From positions 1 to 27,730 of IMG/VR virus record IMGVR_UViG_3300037153_000518: 27,730 nt of DNA; one strand, given 5' to 3'. Below are positions 8,605-15,732 of the stretch, piece after piece. The translations under genes and the position numbers were made by a program. Positions within the stretch are counted from its first letter, which is position 1. Each line of letters opens with the position of its first letter. Source of the stretch: a virus. The notes under the pieces were generated by a model that had not been told where the DNA came from, did no database searches, and was given only the letters and a program-made list of their open reading frames with translations.

Positions 8605-9310
8605 TGCTCGGCCTCCATCGCTCGGTGGTTGATCCGAACCTCCCGCATGCCGCCCGGCAGATCGCGGGTCGTCATCCCGCTCCCGGGCCGCGCCTGTTCG
8701 GCCTCGGCCACCGTTTCGCCGATGGCCAGCAGCCAGTCCAGGCGCAGGGCGGACGCCTCGTCGATCTCGGTCAGGCTGACTCCGAGCTTGAGGAGACAGT
8801 AGGTGCGCCACTCGTCAGGGAGACCGTCTGCGGGGCCTCCGTTGAGGGAGTTGCGGAGCCGTTGGAGGGCGCGAAAGGGCTGGCCGTGGCTTTGTTCACC
8901 TCCGCGTCGAGGAACAGGTCGTTGACCAGCGGGCCGACCACCAGGCGCAGCGCATCGAGCGACCGGGCTGGAAGGTCGAGGAGGCCGTCCAGGGTGAGGG
9001 GGATGGGCTCGCCGTTGACGGTGAAAGACCACGACTCGACCAGCGCCACGGCGGCGAGGTCGCCGGCGAGCTGGTAGCAGTCGGCCTCCTCGTTGGTCAT
9101 GTCGTACTGGAGCTGCTGCTGGGCCGCCTGCTTGTCTGGGGTCGGCTTGCCGTCCGGCCCGTCGTCCATGCTGGCGATCTCTCGGCCACGATCGACGATC
9201 TCCGGCCGGACGCCGCGCATTGCCTTGGTGAGCGGGCGGCGCTGGCGCTCGGTGACGTCCTCCGGCCTGCGGAGCTCCGCCCACGCGCCGTTGGGTAGGT
9301 CGATTCTCAT
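8601..9310 (-). CDS. Tail assembly chaperone G-T fusion made by -1 frameshift
   Basis: The G frame is read from ATG 9310 to the heptamer at 8873-8879. After a -1 slip, the second frame continues with RALQRLRNSLNGG and ends at 8601, giving about 236 residues (146 + 90). The extension (EWRTYCLLKLGVSLTEIDEA then LDWLLAIGETVAEAEQA) is the helical T-type part that binds tape measure in lambda-like systems. The second frame has no credible start of its own near the join. G plus G-T pairs just before the tape measure are a conserved siphovirus feature, here with one gp10-like gene and one opposing gene in between. Confidence 0.85.
8771..9310 (-). CDS. Tail assembly chaperone G-like protein (unshifted product)
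   Basis: Reading without a slip gives 179 residues from ATG 9310, whose start overlaps the previous stop as ATGA. The N-terminal part resembles phage tail chaperones: MRIDLPNGAWAELRRPEDVT, RRPLTKAMR, then a helical core with W93 and the beta pair FTVNGEPIPLTLDGLLDLPA. After residue 146 the unshifted tail is only a low-complexity S/T/P/A stretch ending SSSSESA, as expected when the functional extension lies in the other frame. It probably coats the tape measure before tube assembly and is not in the virion. Confidence 0.8.
   Translation of the reverse strand: MRIDLPNGAWAELRRPEDVTERQRRPLTKAMRGVRPEIVDRGREIASMDDGPDGKPTPDKQAAQQQLQYDMTNEEADCYQLAGDLAAVALVESWSFTVNGEPIPLTLDGLLDLPARSLDALRLVVGPLVNDLFLDAEVNKATASPFAPSNGSATPSTEAPQTVSLTSGAPTVSSSSESA
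8873..8879 (-). promoter_or_regulatory. Slippery heptamer C CCT TTC for -1 frameshift
   Basis: On the minus strand the bases read CCCTTTC, phased as AG-C CCT TTC in the G frame (codons 145 Pro and 146 Phe). This is a textbook X XXY YYZ site. Both tRNAs can re-pair after moving one base back (CCC TTT). The frame entered is the one that encodes the T-type extension. Confidence 0.85.
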
Positions 9311-9531
9311 GGGGTGGTCTCCCTGATCTCCAGCGCCGTGTTCCGGGCGACCTCCAGCAGGCGCTCGTCGCCGGCCCGCTCGACGTACAGCTTCACGAAC
9401 CCGCCCGCCGGGGCGTCGATGACGACCCTCGTGACGTTCTCCTCGACGGTCACCACGCCGGCGTCGAGGAGAGCCTGGAGGAACCGGCGGCCCGCGATGA
9501 CCTTGTGCCGGGTCACCTGGGTAGCGGACAT
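9307..9531 (-). CDS. Small phage protein, 74 residues, unknown
   Basis: ATG at 9531 overlaps the preceding TGA as ATGA, and its own TGA overlaps the next ATG the same way. The protein reads as an alpha/beta fold: HKVIAGRRFLQALLDAGVVT helix, NVTRVVIDAPAGGFVKLYVE strands, then DERLLEVARNTALEI. I do not recognise a family. Tight coupling between the 71-residue gene and the tail chaperone suggests a tail assembly role, but that is only context. Confidence 0.65.
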   Translation of the reverse strand: MSATQVTRHKVIAGRRFLQALLDAGVVTVEENVTRVVIDAPAGGFVKLYVERAGDERLLEVARNTALEIRETTP

Positions 9532-9746
9532 CAGGCCACCTCCACGCCGATGGACTCGGCGAACGCGGGGGTGGCGGCCTTCAAGTGGTCGAGGCATGCC
9601 TCGATCCGAGCGCGCGGGCCAGCGTCCATGTGCTCCAAGTCGCCGATGCAGCACTCCGACAACTCGCGGACTGCGGCCAGGAACTCCACGACAGGCTTCC
9701 CGTTGGCGACGTGGAACTTGACGGTGAGGTCCGCGAAGGCGTCCAT
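9531..9746 (-). CDS. Small phage protein, 71 residues, unknown
   Basis: ATG at 9746 overlaps the major tail protein stop as TGATG. The product begins with a short beta segment (LTVKFHVANGKPVVEF) and is then helical (AAVRELSECC, ARIEACLDHLKAATPAF). It has two adjacent Cys and a third near the C-terminus, but not a recognisable metal motif. Longer versions of this frame cross the major tail protein and are shadows. Position between tube protein and chaperone suggests a tail assembly or regulatory role, unproven. Confidence 0.65.
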   Translation of the reverse strand: MDAFADLTVKFHVANGKPVVEFLAAVRELSECCIGDLEHMDAGPRARIEACLDHLKAATPAFAESIGVEVA

Positions 9747-10930
9747 CACTGGTACGTGGAGGCCGCGACGGCGTTGCCGAGCTTCAGCGTGCACACGCCG
9801 TACCCGCCCGAGCTGCCCACGTCGGTCGTGTTGCCGATGAACTGGCCCTCGCAGTCCCACGCCACCCACGACTTGCCCCGGTTCAGCTTGGCCTTCTCGT
9901 ACGCCGCCTTGGTCGTGTGGATGACGAGCTGCTGGGCCGTCAGGCCGGCCCCGACCGTGAAGTTGAGGTCGAGCGAGGGCTGCGTGTTGCCGACGAAGCG
10001 CAGGTACTCGGTGTCCGTCAGGTCGGCGACCAGCGAGAGCTTGAACTTGACCTCGATGGTGCCGATCCACACGCTGCCGTACTGCTGGGTACCGGTCAGC
10101 GTCGGCACGAGCTCCATCGTCCGCGTGATGGTCACGTCGCCGTCGGCCACCGTCGAGACCACCGTGCCGCCGATGGTCACGATGCCGGACCACGAGGGGG
10201 TCGGCGTGATCGCCGTGAACGACTGGGTCGGCTTGGCCACCTGGACGGACGCCACCAGCCCGGTCGCCTTGCTGGTGTGTTCGAGCAGGCCCTCGGCGCT
10301 GAACTTGATCTGCGTCTCGTGCCACTGGACGCCCGCGAACTGCCGGGCGTTGGTGGCGTTGTAGTAGTCGTAGAGGGTGTTCGACTTCGGCTGGCCACCG
10401 CCGCTGACGCTGTTGAGCACGTTGCCCACGTGCCAGCTCGTCGGCCCGATCACGAGCGTGACGCCCGACCCCGAGGTCGTCGCGGCCTGCGAGAGGACGA
10501 TCGTGGTCGCGTTGGTGACCGACTGGATGACGGCGCCGGACGGGACGCCGACGGCGCCGATCGTCTTGCCGACGTCGGCCGAGGTGAACGCGGCGGTGGC
10601 GCTGGTGACGGTGGTGGTGGAGTTCAGGACGCCGTCGCTGACCGACCGGCTCGCCGAGGTCGTCAGGTCGCCCAGGATGCCGAACAGCGGCCATCCGAAG
10701 GTGTCCGCGAAGATCGGGCCGCCGATCTCGACCGACGTGTTGTGGTAGGTCGGGATGTCCCCGTACACCTTCGGAAAGGCGCCCTGGAGCACCTCGACCG
10801 GGACGTACTTGATGACATCCTCGGGGGAGAGCGTCTTCACCGGCAGGAACGCCGACGGCGGGGTCACCGGCGTGCCCTTCGTCGCCTCCAGGGCCACGCC
10901 GGCGAATGAGAGTGGGGTTGCCAGCGGCAC
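9746..10930 (-). CDS. Major tail protein (tail tube)
   Basis: A 394-residue protein starts at GTG 10930 with GAGGAG upstream, a site that also holds the previous stop. Tube-protein features include the N-terminal LSFAGVALEATKGTPVTPPSAFLPV segment, EVLQGAFPKVYGDIP, and ADTFGWPLFGILGD, as in major tail proteins of actinophages. The C-terminal half carries long strands (YGSVWIGTIEVKFKLSL, YLRFVGNTQPSLDLNFT). Residues about 96-162 (TTTVTSATAAFTSADVGKTI to GVTLVIG) form an inserted repeat-type beta module seen in many phage surface proteins and probably displayed on the tube. It polymerises into stacked hexamers around the tape measure. Confidence 0.85.
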   Translation of the reverse strand: MPLATPLSFAGVALEATKGTPVTPPSAFLPVKTLSPEDVIKYVPVEVLQGAFPKVYGDIPTYHNTSVEIGGPIFADTFGWPLFGILGDLTTSASRSVSDGVLNSTTTVTSATAAFTSADVGKTIGAVGVPSGAVIQSVTNATTIVLSQAATTSGSGVTLVIGPTSWHVGNVLNSVSGGGQPKSNTLYDYYNATNARQFAGVQWHETQIKFSAEGLLEHTSKATGLVASVQVAKPTQSFTAITPTPSWSGIVTIGGTVVSTVADGDVTITRTMELVPTLTGTQQYGSVWIGTIEVKFKLSLVADLTDTEYLRFVGNTQPSLDLNFTVGAGLTAQQLVIHTTKAAYEKAKLNRGKSWVAWDCEGQFIGNTTDVGSSGGYGVCTLKLGNAVAASTYQ

Positions 10931-10934
10931 TGGG

Positions 10935-11243
10935 CTACTCCTCCTGGGCGGTGCTCGCCGACGGCGTGGCGGCGCTCTTGCGGGTCCGGGGATTGACGGG
11001 AGGCTCCGCAGGCGCTTCCGGCGACGCAGGCGCCCGGTACACGACCGCGGCGCCCGGCCAGTCCAGCGCCAGCCGGTCCCAGCCGGTGGGCGGCTCGTCC
11101 GTCGTCACCTCCAGCCGTGCGTGCTCGATCGGCTCAGCCGCCTCGTACTCGACGACATCGCTCGGCTGGAGGCGGCGCGCGATGGGCGGCTCGGGGAAGT
11201 CCTCCTCGACGGGCCCGGTGAAGCGCTGGCGGAAGGTGGGCAT
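10935..11243 (-). CDS. Small acidic/proline-rich phage protein, 102 residues
   Basis: ATG at 11243 follows AGGAG. The sequence starts MPTFRQRFTGPVEEDFPEP and has an R-x-L-x-PSDVVEYEAAEPIEHARLEV beta part, then a proline- and alanine-rich low-complexity tail. Similar small proteins occur near connector and tube genes of actinophages, but I cannot name a function. Four bases separate it from the major tail protein start, so the two are probably co-translated. Confidence 0.65.
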   Translation of the reverse strand: MPTFRQRFTGPVEEDFPEPPIARRLQPSDVVEYEAAEPIEHARLEVTTDEPPTGWDRLALDWPGAAVVYRAPASPEAPAEPPVNPRTRKSAATPSASTAQEE

Positions 11244-11265
11244 GGGCTACGCTCCTGGGGTGCGG

Positions 11266-11505
11266 ATGGCGCACGGTTCTCCGGCGATGCAGATGGCGCT
11301 CCTCGACCGCTCGGCCACGGAGGAGCCGTTGCCTGTCGTGACGTGGGCTCGGTGCAAGTGCGGCGAGGTGCTGTTCGACGACAGCCGCCTGCGTCCGGTA
11401 GAGACGCGCCGGCAGCGGGTCCTCTGGCTCGTGTGTCCGAGCTGCCGGACCTGGGTGGCGCCCGACTCTGCGGCGAGCCGGCGGCTACGGCGGGACGCGG
11501 CCTAG
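11266..11505 (+). CDS. Small zinc-ribbon protein on the opposite strand
   Basis: This plus-strand frame of 79 residues lies between two minus-strand genes, in an interval with no good minus-strand frame. Two cysteine pairs, C30-K-C32 and C57-P-S-C60, separated by a beta hairpin (GEVLFDDSRLRPVETRRQRVLWLV), form a likely zinc ribbon. The C-terminal end is basic (SRRLRRDAA). ATG 11266 is used because a GGGG-type site lies upstream; an in-frame GTG just before it is also possible. It is divergent from the 102-residue gene with 22 bases between starts. A nucleic-acid-binding accessory role is plausible but inferred. Confidence 0.6.
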   Translation: MAHGSPAMQMALLDRSATEEPLPVVTWARCKCGEVLFDDSRLRPVETRRQRVLWLVCPSCRTWVAPDSAASRRLRRDAA

Positions 11506-11511
11506 CCCTGG

Positions 11512-11626
11512 CGCTGAGCGGGGCAGGCCCTACACGGAGCCCCCATCGGCGCGCGTCCGCGCCCCCAACCTGACGGCCGCTGGCCTCCCTCGCGAGCCGT
11601 CTACCTCGGGCCTGCTCCGCTCAGCG
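11512..11626. repeat. 19-bp inverted repeat at the end of two convergent genes
   Basis: The left arm at 11512-11530 (CGCTGAGCGGGGCAGGCCC) is complementary to the right arm at 11608-11626 apart from one position, which can form a G-U pair in plus-strand RNA. The 77-base loop holds another hairpin at 11548-11563 (GGCGCG-CGTC-CGCGCC). The structure lies between the plus-strand zinc-ribbon stop and the minus-strand basic repeat gene, and its right arm overlaps the end of that gene. It may act as a two-way terminator although no U-tract is evident, or it may be a scar of insertion. Confidence 0.55.
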
Positions 11627-11867
11627 GCGGCGCTTCCGGCGCCCCTTCACGCCGCGGTGCGGGTGCTTGTGGCCGCGCATCCGGGCGCTGAGCTTGGCCC
11701 GCGCCGCCGCGGGCGGCGGCGCTGAGCGGCTTGTGCTTCATCGCCCGCATCCGCGCGGACAGCTTGGCGCGGGCCGCCGACGACATCGGCTTGCGCTTCA
11801 TGGCCTTCATGCGCGCCGAGAGCCGCGCCCGCGCCGCTGCGGACATGGGCCGGCGCTTGCGGGCCAT
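11621..11867 (-). CDS. Small basic repeat protein, NUMOD3-like repeats, frame broken
   Basis: ATG at 11867 lies four bases after the previous stop. The frame encodes about 20-residue repeats: RPMSAAARARLSARMKAM, KPMSSAARAKLSARMRAM, then KPLSAAARG. There the frame is lost. A +1 shift inside the GC hairpin at 11697-11714 restores ARAKLSARMRGHKHPHRGVK and a GRRKRRR end with TGA at 11621-11623. Unshifted, the frame runs as P/A-rich nonsense to TAG at 11601. The repeats resemble the NUMOD3 DNA-binding motif of homing nucleases (S-x-E-x-R-A-K-I-S-x-x-L/M-K), without a nuclease domain. The product is extremely basic, so DNA or RNA binding is likely but not shown. The break may be an extra 10-base insertion (or 1-base error). 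Confidence 0.6.
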
Positions 11868-11871
11868 CAGC

Positions 11872-12393
11872 TCACGCGGTGCCGCCGCTGATCCACTCCA
11901 GCGCCTCGAAGGTGACGACTGACCAGATCGCGACCTGGTTGTTGACCAGCTTGGGGAGGTCGGAGCGGACCCGGACGTCGGCGGCTTCCGTCGTGTTCCC
12001 CTCGGCCGCCATGAACAGCTGCTCAGGCTGGGTGGCCGTGCCGAGCTGCTTGTCGCTCTCCAGCCGCACGACGATCGCGTCGATGAGCTCGTCGTGGTCG
12101 TCCTGGGCCAGGTGGACGACGCTCTGGTTCGAGGCGAAACGGACGACGAGATCGACCGTGTAGTAGGCCATCTTGCCGCCCGGCGGCGCGCCCTGGAGCG
12201 TGACGCGGGTCCGGTGCTGGTCGGTGATGTAGGGAAAGCAGATCGCGCCCGAGGCAGTGCCGGCCGGCATCGAGTGGAAGAAGTCCGTCCCCGGCATCCA
12301 GCGCTCGGCACCCGTGTAGGTCGTGCCGAGCCCGGCCACGGCTGGTGGCGCGAACCACTGCGCGACCGCGTTCCGGACGAACTTGCGACCCAT
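11872..12393 (-). CDS. Tail terminator / tail completion-like protein
   Basis: ATG at 12393 overlaps the previous stop as ATGA. The 173-residue product begins MGRKFVRNAVAQWFAPPAVA and has a strand-rich middle (RTRVTLQGAPPGGKMAYYTV, DLVVRFASN) and a conserved HDELIDAIVVRLESDKQLGT helix. It ends AIWSVVTFEALEWISGG, which matches the pattern of small tail terminator or joining proteins in actinophages (final beta strand with W-x-x-V-F-E). Order after the connector and before the tube gene fits. Exact assignment as terminator is inferred. Confidence 0.65.
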   Translation of the reverse strand: MGRKFVRNAVAQWFAPPAVAGLGTTYTGAERWMPGTDFFHSMPAGTASGAICFPYITDQHRTRVTLQGAPPGGKMAYYTVDLVVRFASNQSVVHLAQDDHDELIDAIVVRLESDKQLGTATQPEQLFMAAEGNTTEAADVRVRSDLPKLVNNQVAIWSVVTFEALEWISGGTA

Positions 12394-12803
12394 CAGGCGA
12401 CCAGCTCTGCCAGGCCATCGGCCGAAGCCCGCCAGGCCGACACGTCGGGCCAGAAGCCGCAGAGCGGCAAGTCCTCGATCCGGTCGCTGTTCGGAGTAGC
12501 GGCGTACCACGGGAAGTCGCGGCAGACCGGCGGCCGACGCTCGTAGGCCGTGCAGCGTCGCTCGACATAGTCGAAGTGCCGGCAGCGGTTGTACGTGAGC
12601 TCGTCGGACAGGTCGGCGGACAGCGAGGGAAGGGTCTGCCGGGCGTCTGCGTAGCTGATCTCGACGAGATCGTCCAGCGCCCACAGGTAGTCGGCGGAAA
12701 GCTCCTCGCCCCGGGAGCGCGCTACTCGCCCGGCGGTCTTGTACTCCCGCTTGAGCACGACGACCGAGCAGCAGTCTCCGCAGCCGTTGCAGGACCCGGT
12801 CAT
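12393..12803 (-). CDS. YkgJ-type cysteine-cluster protein
   Basis: A 136-residue protein starts at ATG 12803, overlapping the connector stop as ATGA. It has the full family pattern of YkgJ/UPF0153 zinc- or iron-chelating proteins: C5-x2-C8-x2-C11-C12 at the N-terminus, C74 (NRCRHFD), C84, then AYERRPPVC94RDFPWY, and C115. The C-x-x-C-x-x-CC plus Y-x-x-RP-x-x-C-R motif is distinctive. The family probably binds a metal or an Fe-S cluster; its biochemical role is poorly known. It is not a usual structural phage gene, yet both ends are coupled to head-tail genes, so it must be made with virion proteins. Longer frames here are shadows. Confidence 0.85.
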   Translation of the reverse strand: MTGSCNGCGDCCSVVVLKREYKTAGRVARSRGEELSADYLWALDDLVEISYADARQTLPSLSADLSDELTYNRCRHFDYVERRCTAYERRPPVCRDFPWYAATPNSDRIEDLPLCGFWPDVSAWRASADGLAELVA

Positions 12804-13711
12804 CAGCCGTAGTAGGGCAGCACGAGCGGCTGGAGCTGCATCTCGGCCAGCGCGAGGTCCGCGATGGCGCCGCCCTCGTCGGTCGCTTCCTTGACCGCGT
12901 GGGCGTCGATCGACTCCAGCACCAGCCCGGCCGAGCCGCGCGTCTTGATGAACGCCGAGGTCGCCAGGACCGCCGCCTTCTTGGCCCGCGCCGGCAGGTT
13001 GGAGACGCTGATGCCGACCGTGAGGTGATCGCTCGCCAGCGCGCCCACCAGCGGGACCGTGGCCGGGCCGGGCCCCGTGCTGCTGGTGTACGTCGAGGCG
13101 ACCACGATCGTCTCGGTGCGCCCGGAGTCGTAGATCGTCAGGTTGGTCCCCGCGTAGACGCCGAGCGGCGACTGGAGCTGCAGGGAGGTGTCGCCCGCGT
13201 GCGCAGTCGCGCTGAGGAGCGTGCAGACGTAGCCGTTGACGTAGCTCCACCGGCAGAACACCCGGTCGCCGGGCCCGAACTGCGAGACGAACGGCGGCGA
13301 GGAGCCCGCGACGATGACCGGCATCCAGATCACGTTGTCCTGGAACCAGGCGTCCGCTGCCGCTGCCGCCGAGACCGCCTGCACCCGGGACGGCGTGGCC
13401 CCGATGAAGAAGCTGTCGATCTCCTGGACCGGCACGCCGCGGGTCGGAACCCGCACGTAGCCGTCCCGGGTCACTCGCGCCCGCGCGGTCTCGATGTCGA
13501 GCGTGGCGCCGAGCGTGTAGTGGACGTAGCCGTCCATCCACGACGACGCCTGGCCGATGAGCGTGGCCAGCATGTCGTCCTGCTGCTGCTGGCTTCCGCC
13601 CGGCACGAGGCTGGTGAGGTCCACGTCCGTCGGCGCGGCCCGGTACTCGGCGGTCGTCAGGTAGGGGACCGTCGCGAGGCCGGCAGCCTGGGGGGCGACG
13701 ATGAGCGGCAC
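12803..13711 (-). CDS. Head-tail connector (adaptor) protein
   Basis: GTG at 13711 starts a 302-residue protein a few bases after the previous stop. The N-terminal part (PYLTTAEYRAAPTDVDLTSL, then DMLATLIGQASSWMDGYVHY) is the helical fold of gp6/gp15-type connectors that bind under the portal. A beta module follows (about 150-240: NGYVCTLLSATAHAGDTSLQ, GTNLTIYDSGRTETIVVAS, VPLVGALASDHLTVGISVSN), as found inserted in connectors of many actinophages. The end returns to helices (ARAKKAAVLATSAFIKTRG). It probably forms a ring that connects portal and tail. Confidence 0.75.
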   Translation of the reverse strand: MPLIVAPQAAGLATVPYLTTAEYRAAPTDVDLTSLVPGGSQQQQDDMLATLIGQASSWMDGYVHYTLGATLDIETARARVTRDGYVRVPTRGVPVQEIDSFFIGATPSRVQAVSAAAAADAWFQDNVIWMPVIVAGSSPPFVSQFGPGDRVFCRWSYVNGYVCTLLSATAHAGDTSLQLQSPLGVYAGTNLTIYDSGRTETIVVASTYTSSTGPGPATVPLVGALASDHLTVGISVSNLPARAKKAAVLATSAFIKTRGSAGLVLESIDAHAVKEATDEGGAIADLALAEMQLQPLVLPYYG

Positions 13712-13714
13712 AGG

Positions 13715-14068
13715 CTACCCGGCGGTGGCCGGCTCCTTCGCGGCGGCGTCGTAGCCCCGGAGAAAGTCGCGGGCCTCCCGACTGCGGGGGTGGAGGCCGT
13801 CCGGCACGCCGCGCGGGAGGTGCTCGCCAGCGGCCTGCTGGCCAGCCCGGTACCAGTCGGTCGGCGGCTCCTCGGACTCCTGGGTCGCGGCGGCCGGGAC
13901 GCCCACCTCGTACGGCTCCTCGCCCACGTGGCGGGACCAGACGCCGTGGCGGATCAGCTCCTCGCCGATGTGGTCGGGCACCTCGAAGATGCCGTCGCGC
14001 AGGGCGGTGAACTCGTGGCCGTCGTGCCCGAGCGTGGTGGTGGCCGGGTTGCTGTGGCGGATGTGCAT
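13715..14068 (-). CDS. Small protein after the capsid gene, 117 residues
   Basis: The start is taken at ATG 14068, behind GAGG and after the capsid 3' hairpin; the longer frame to 14167 overlaps the capsid gene. MHIRHSNPATTTLGHDGHEFTALRDGIFEVPDHIGEELIRHGVW resembles small post-capsid proteins of actinophages with a short SH3-like beta region (dG-x-f-x-vP-x-x-v/I-G-x-x-L). The rest is a charged, probably disordered tail with a short helix (SREARDFLRGYDAAA). Function unknown; head completion or decoration is possible. Confidence 0.65.
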   Translation of the reverse strand: MHIRHSNPATTTLGHDGHEFTALRDGIFEVPDHIGEELIRHGVWSRHVGEEPYEVGVPAAATQESEEPPTDWYRAGQQAAGEHLPRGVPDGLHPRSREARDFLRGYDAAAKEPATAG

Positions 14069-14095
14069 GGGCGCGCCTCGCTGAGGGGTGGAGGC

Positions 14096-14121
14096 GGTGG
14101 GGCAGCCGGAGCCGCCCCACC
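14096..14121 (-). promoter_or_regulatory. Strong RNA hairpin with UCCG tetraloop downstream of capsid gene
   Basis: Minus-strand RNA forms an 11-bp stem (GGTGGGGCGGC pairing with GCTGCCCCACC, one G-U) closed by C-UCCG-G, a stable UNCG-type tetraloop. It lies 8 bases after the capsid stop at 14130. No U-run follows, so it is more likely an mRNA 3' stabiliser or processing element than a full terminator. Confidence 0.6.
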
Positions 14122-14129
14122 GTGGAAGG

Positions 14130-15698
14130 TCAGTTGATGCCGTTGCCGATCCCCGTGAGGGCCGCACAGCCCGAGGGGAAGAAGTTGCGGAAGGTCTCGA
14201 TCGACCTCACCTCGAGGTCGTACCTCGGGCCGCCCGTGGTCCCCGTCCCGCGGCTCATCGCGTACTCGAGCTGGGTGTACTCCTGCTGGCACTCGACGTC
14301 GAAGACCGCGTTCACCTCGTTGTTGGGGAACGGGAGCACCTCGGTGACCATCAGGATCACGCCCGGCGGCAGGTTCGGCATCGTCTCCATCTCGATCGGG
14401 AAGCCGTTCGCCGCCTTGTTGATGTACTTGGTCTGGAACTGGCCGCCGGTCGCCGCCTGGCGGAAGGCCATGTCCTCGCCCTGGAGGAACGTGGTGAAGG
14501 CCCCGCTCTTGACCATGGCCGCGCTCACGTCGAGGTGCTGCTGGGCGCTCATCAGCATCCGCGTCGGGCTGATGCCGGAGCTGTTGTAGAGCGACAGGAG
14601 CAGGGTGTCGATCTCCGACACGGTGCCCTGCGAACCCGTGATCTTGGCCCCGGCCAGGTCGGTGAAGAACGCCCCCGAGCTGGTGCCGGTGCCGCGCTGC
14701 ACCTGGACCCCGGTGGACGAGGAGATGTCGCCGGCCATCGTCGCCAGCAGGCCCGGGAAGGCGTTGCTGTCGGCCGACGTGTCCACGAACGCCGCGCCGC
14801 CGGTCCGGATGTTGAGGCCACCGCCGGCCCGCGCGGTGACCAGCTGGGGCAGGCTCGTGGTCGGGTTGGTCGCGTCCGCGTTGGGGAGCGCCGTGACGAC
14901 CGGGCTGACCGGCGCCGTGGTCGTGCCGGCGAAGTAGTACGCGGTGTTGGAGGCGCCGACGTACCAGTCGTACGCCACCGCGCCCGCGACCGCCGCGACG
15001 GTGGCCTGGGCCGTGTGCGTGGAGAGGCCGTCGGTGGGGGTCGTGGCAGTGCCGTCCGCCGAGGTGACCGTGCCGCCGCCGGCAGCGGTGCCGGCCGCCG
15101 TGCCCGCCGCGTTGGAGAGCGCGTAGAAGTAGCCCTCGATCGTCCGCACGGCCACCACGAAGTGGACCGCGGTCGTCTGGGCGATCGAGCCGCCGGTCGT
15201 GGCCGTCGTCACGCTCGGGGTGCCCGGCGTCTGGAGCGCGAAGTTCTGGCCGCCGAGCAGCAGCCGGTCCTCCGCGATCATCAGCGCGAACAGCAGGTTG
15301 ATGCCCGAGCGCGCGCGGAGGTCGTCGAACCCGCGCGCGAGCGCCTGCGCGTCCATCTGGACCGTGTCGCCGAGGGCGATCGGCTCGTAGGTGGCCGCGT
15401 AGTCGGTCTCCTGGGTCTGGACAACGGCGCCGGCGGCGCCGAAGCCCACGAAGGGCGAGGCGTTGCCGACGTTGATGCCGGTGATGGCCTTCCAGTGGCT
15501 GACCGTGGAACCGACCGGCGCCATCTTGCGGCTCAGGCGATTGCGCCACGGTGAGCGCACCGGAACCAGGAACTTGGCCGGCGCGGCGAGCTCGTACCCC
15601 TGGAGGCCGGTGGCGACGGTGTAGCCGGTGGTGAGCGCCTTGCTCATCGGCTCCCGCATCTGGTTGAGCGTCTCTTCGGTGACGCCCGCGAGGTCCAT
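14130..15698 (-). CDS. Major capsid protein with inserted Ig-like domain
   Basis: This 522-residue protein has HK97-fold signs: an N-terminal helix (EETLNQMREPMSKALTTGY), FLVPVRSPWRNRLSRKMAPVGSTVSHWKAI, an E-loop-like KAITGINVGNASPF region, a spine-helix candidate (FDDLRARSGINLLFALMIAEDRLLLGG) and a C-terminal PPGVILMVTEVLPFPNNE, then RYDLEVRSIETFRNFFPSG part. Residues about 158-275 form an extra beta domain (HFVVAVRTIEGYFYALS, then VAGAVAYDWYVGASNTAYYF) of Ig or fibronectin type, probably exposed on the shell surface. This explains a size above the usual 300-400 residues. No N-terminal delta domain is obvious, fitting a separate scaffold gene. Confidence 0.88.
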   Translation of the reverse strand: MDLAGVTEETLNQMREPMSKALTTGYTVATGLQGYELAAPAKFLVPVRSPWRNRLSRKMAPVGSTVSHWKAITGINVGNASPFVGFGAAGAVVQTQETDYAATYEPIALGDTVQMDAQALARGFDDLRARSGINLLFALMIAEDRLLLGGQNFALQTPGTPSVTTATTGGSIAQTTAVHFVVAVRTIEGYFYALSNAAGTAAGTAAGGGTVTSADGTATTPTDGLSTHTAQATVAAVAGAVAYDWYVGASNTAYYFAGTTTAPVSPVVTALPNADATNPTTSLPQLVTARAGGGLNIRTGGAAFVDTSADSNAFPGLLATMAGDISSSTGVQVQRGTGTSSGAFFTDLAGAKITGSQGTVSEIDTLLLSLYNSSGISPTRMLMSAQQHLDVSAAMVKSGAFTTFLQGEDMAFRQAATGGQFQTKYINKAANGFPIEMETMPNLPPGVILMVTEVLPFPNNEVNAVFDVECQQEYTQLEYAMSRGTGTTGGPRYDLEVRSIETFRNFFPSGCAALTGIGNGIN

Positions 15699-15732
15699 GC
15701 TGGTTTCGTCTCCGGGTGGGCGCGCTGCATCC

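Noticed and set aside
14096-14121. Classical intrinsic terminator after the capsid gene
   Set aside because: The stem is strong but no U-tract follows, so it is listed as an RNA hairpin only.
12899-15554. Plus-strand frames of 412 and 488 codons opposite connector and capsid
   Set aside because: Composition and position show them to be shadows; no start signals or recognisable domains.
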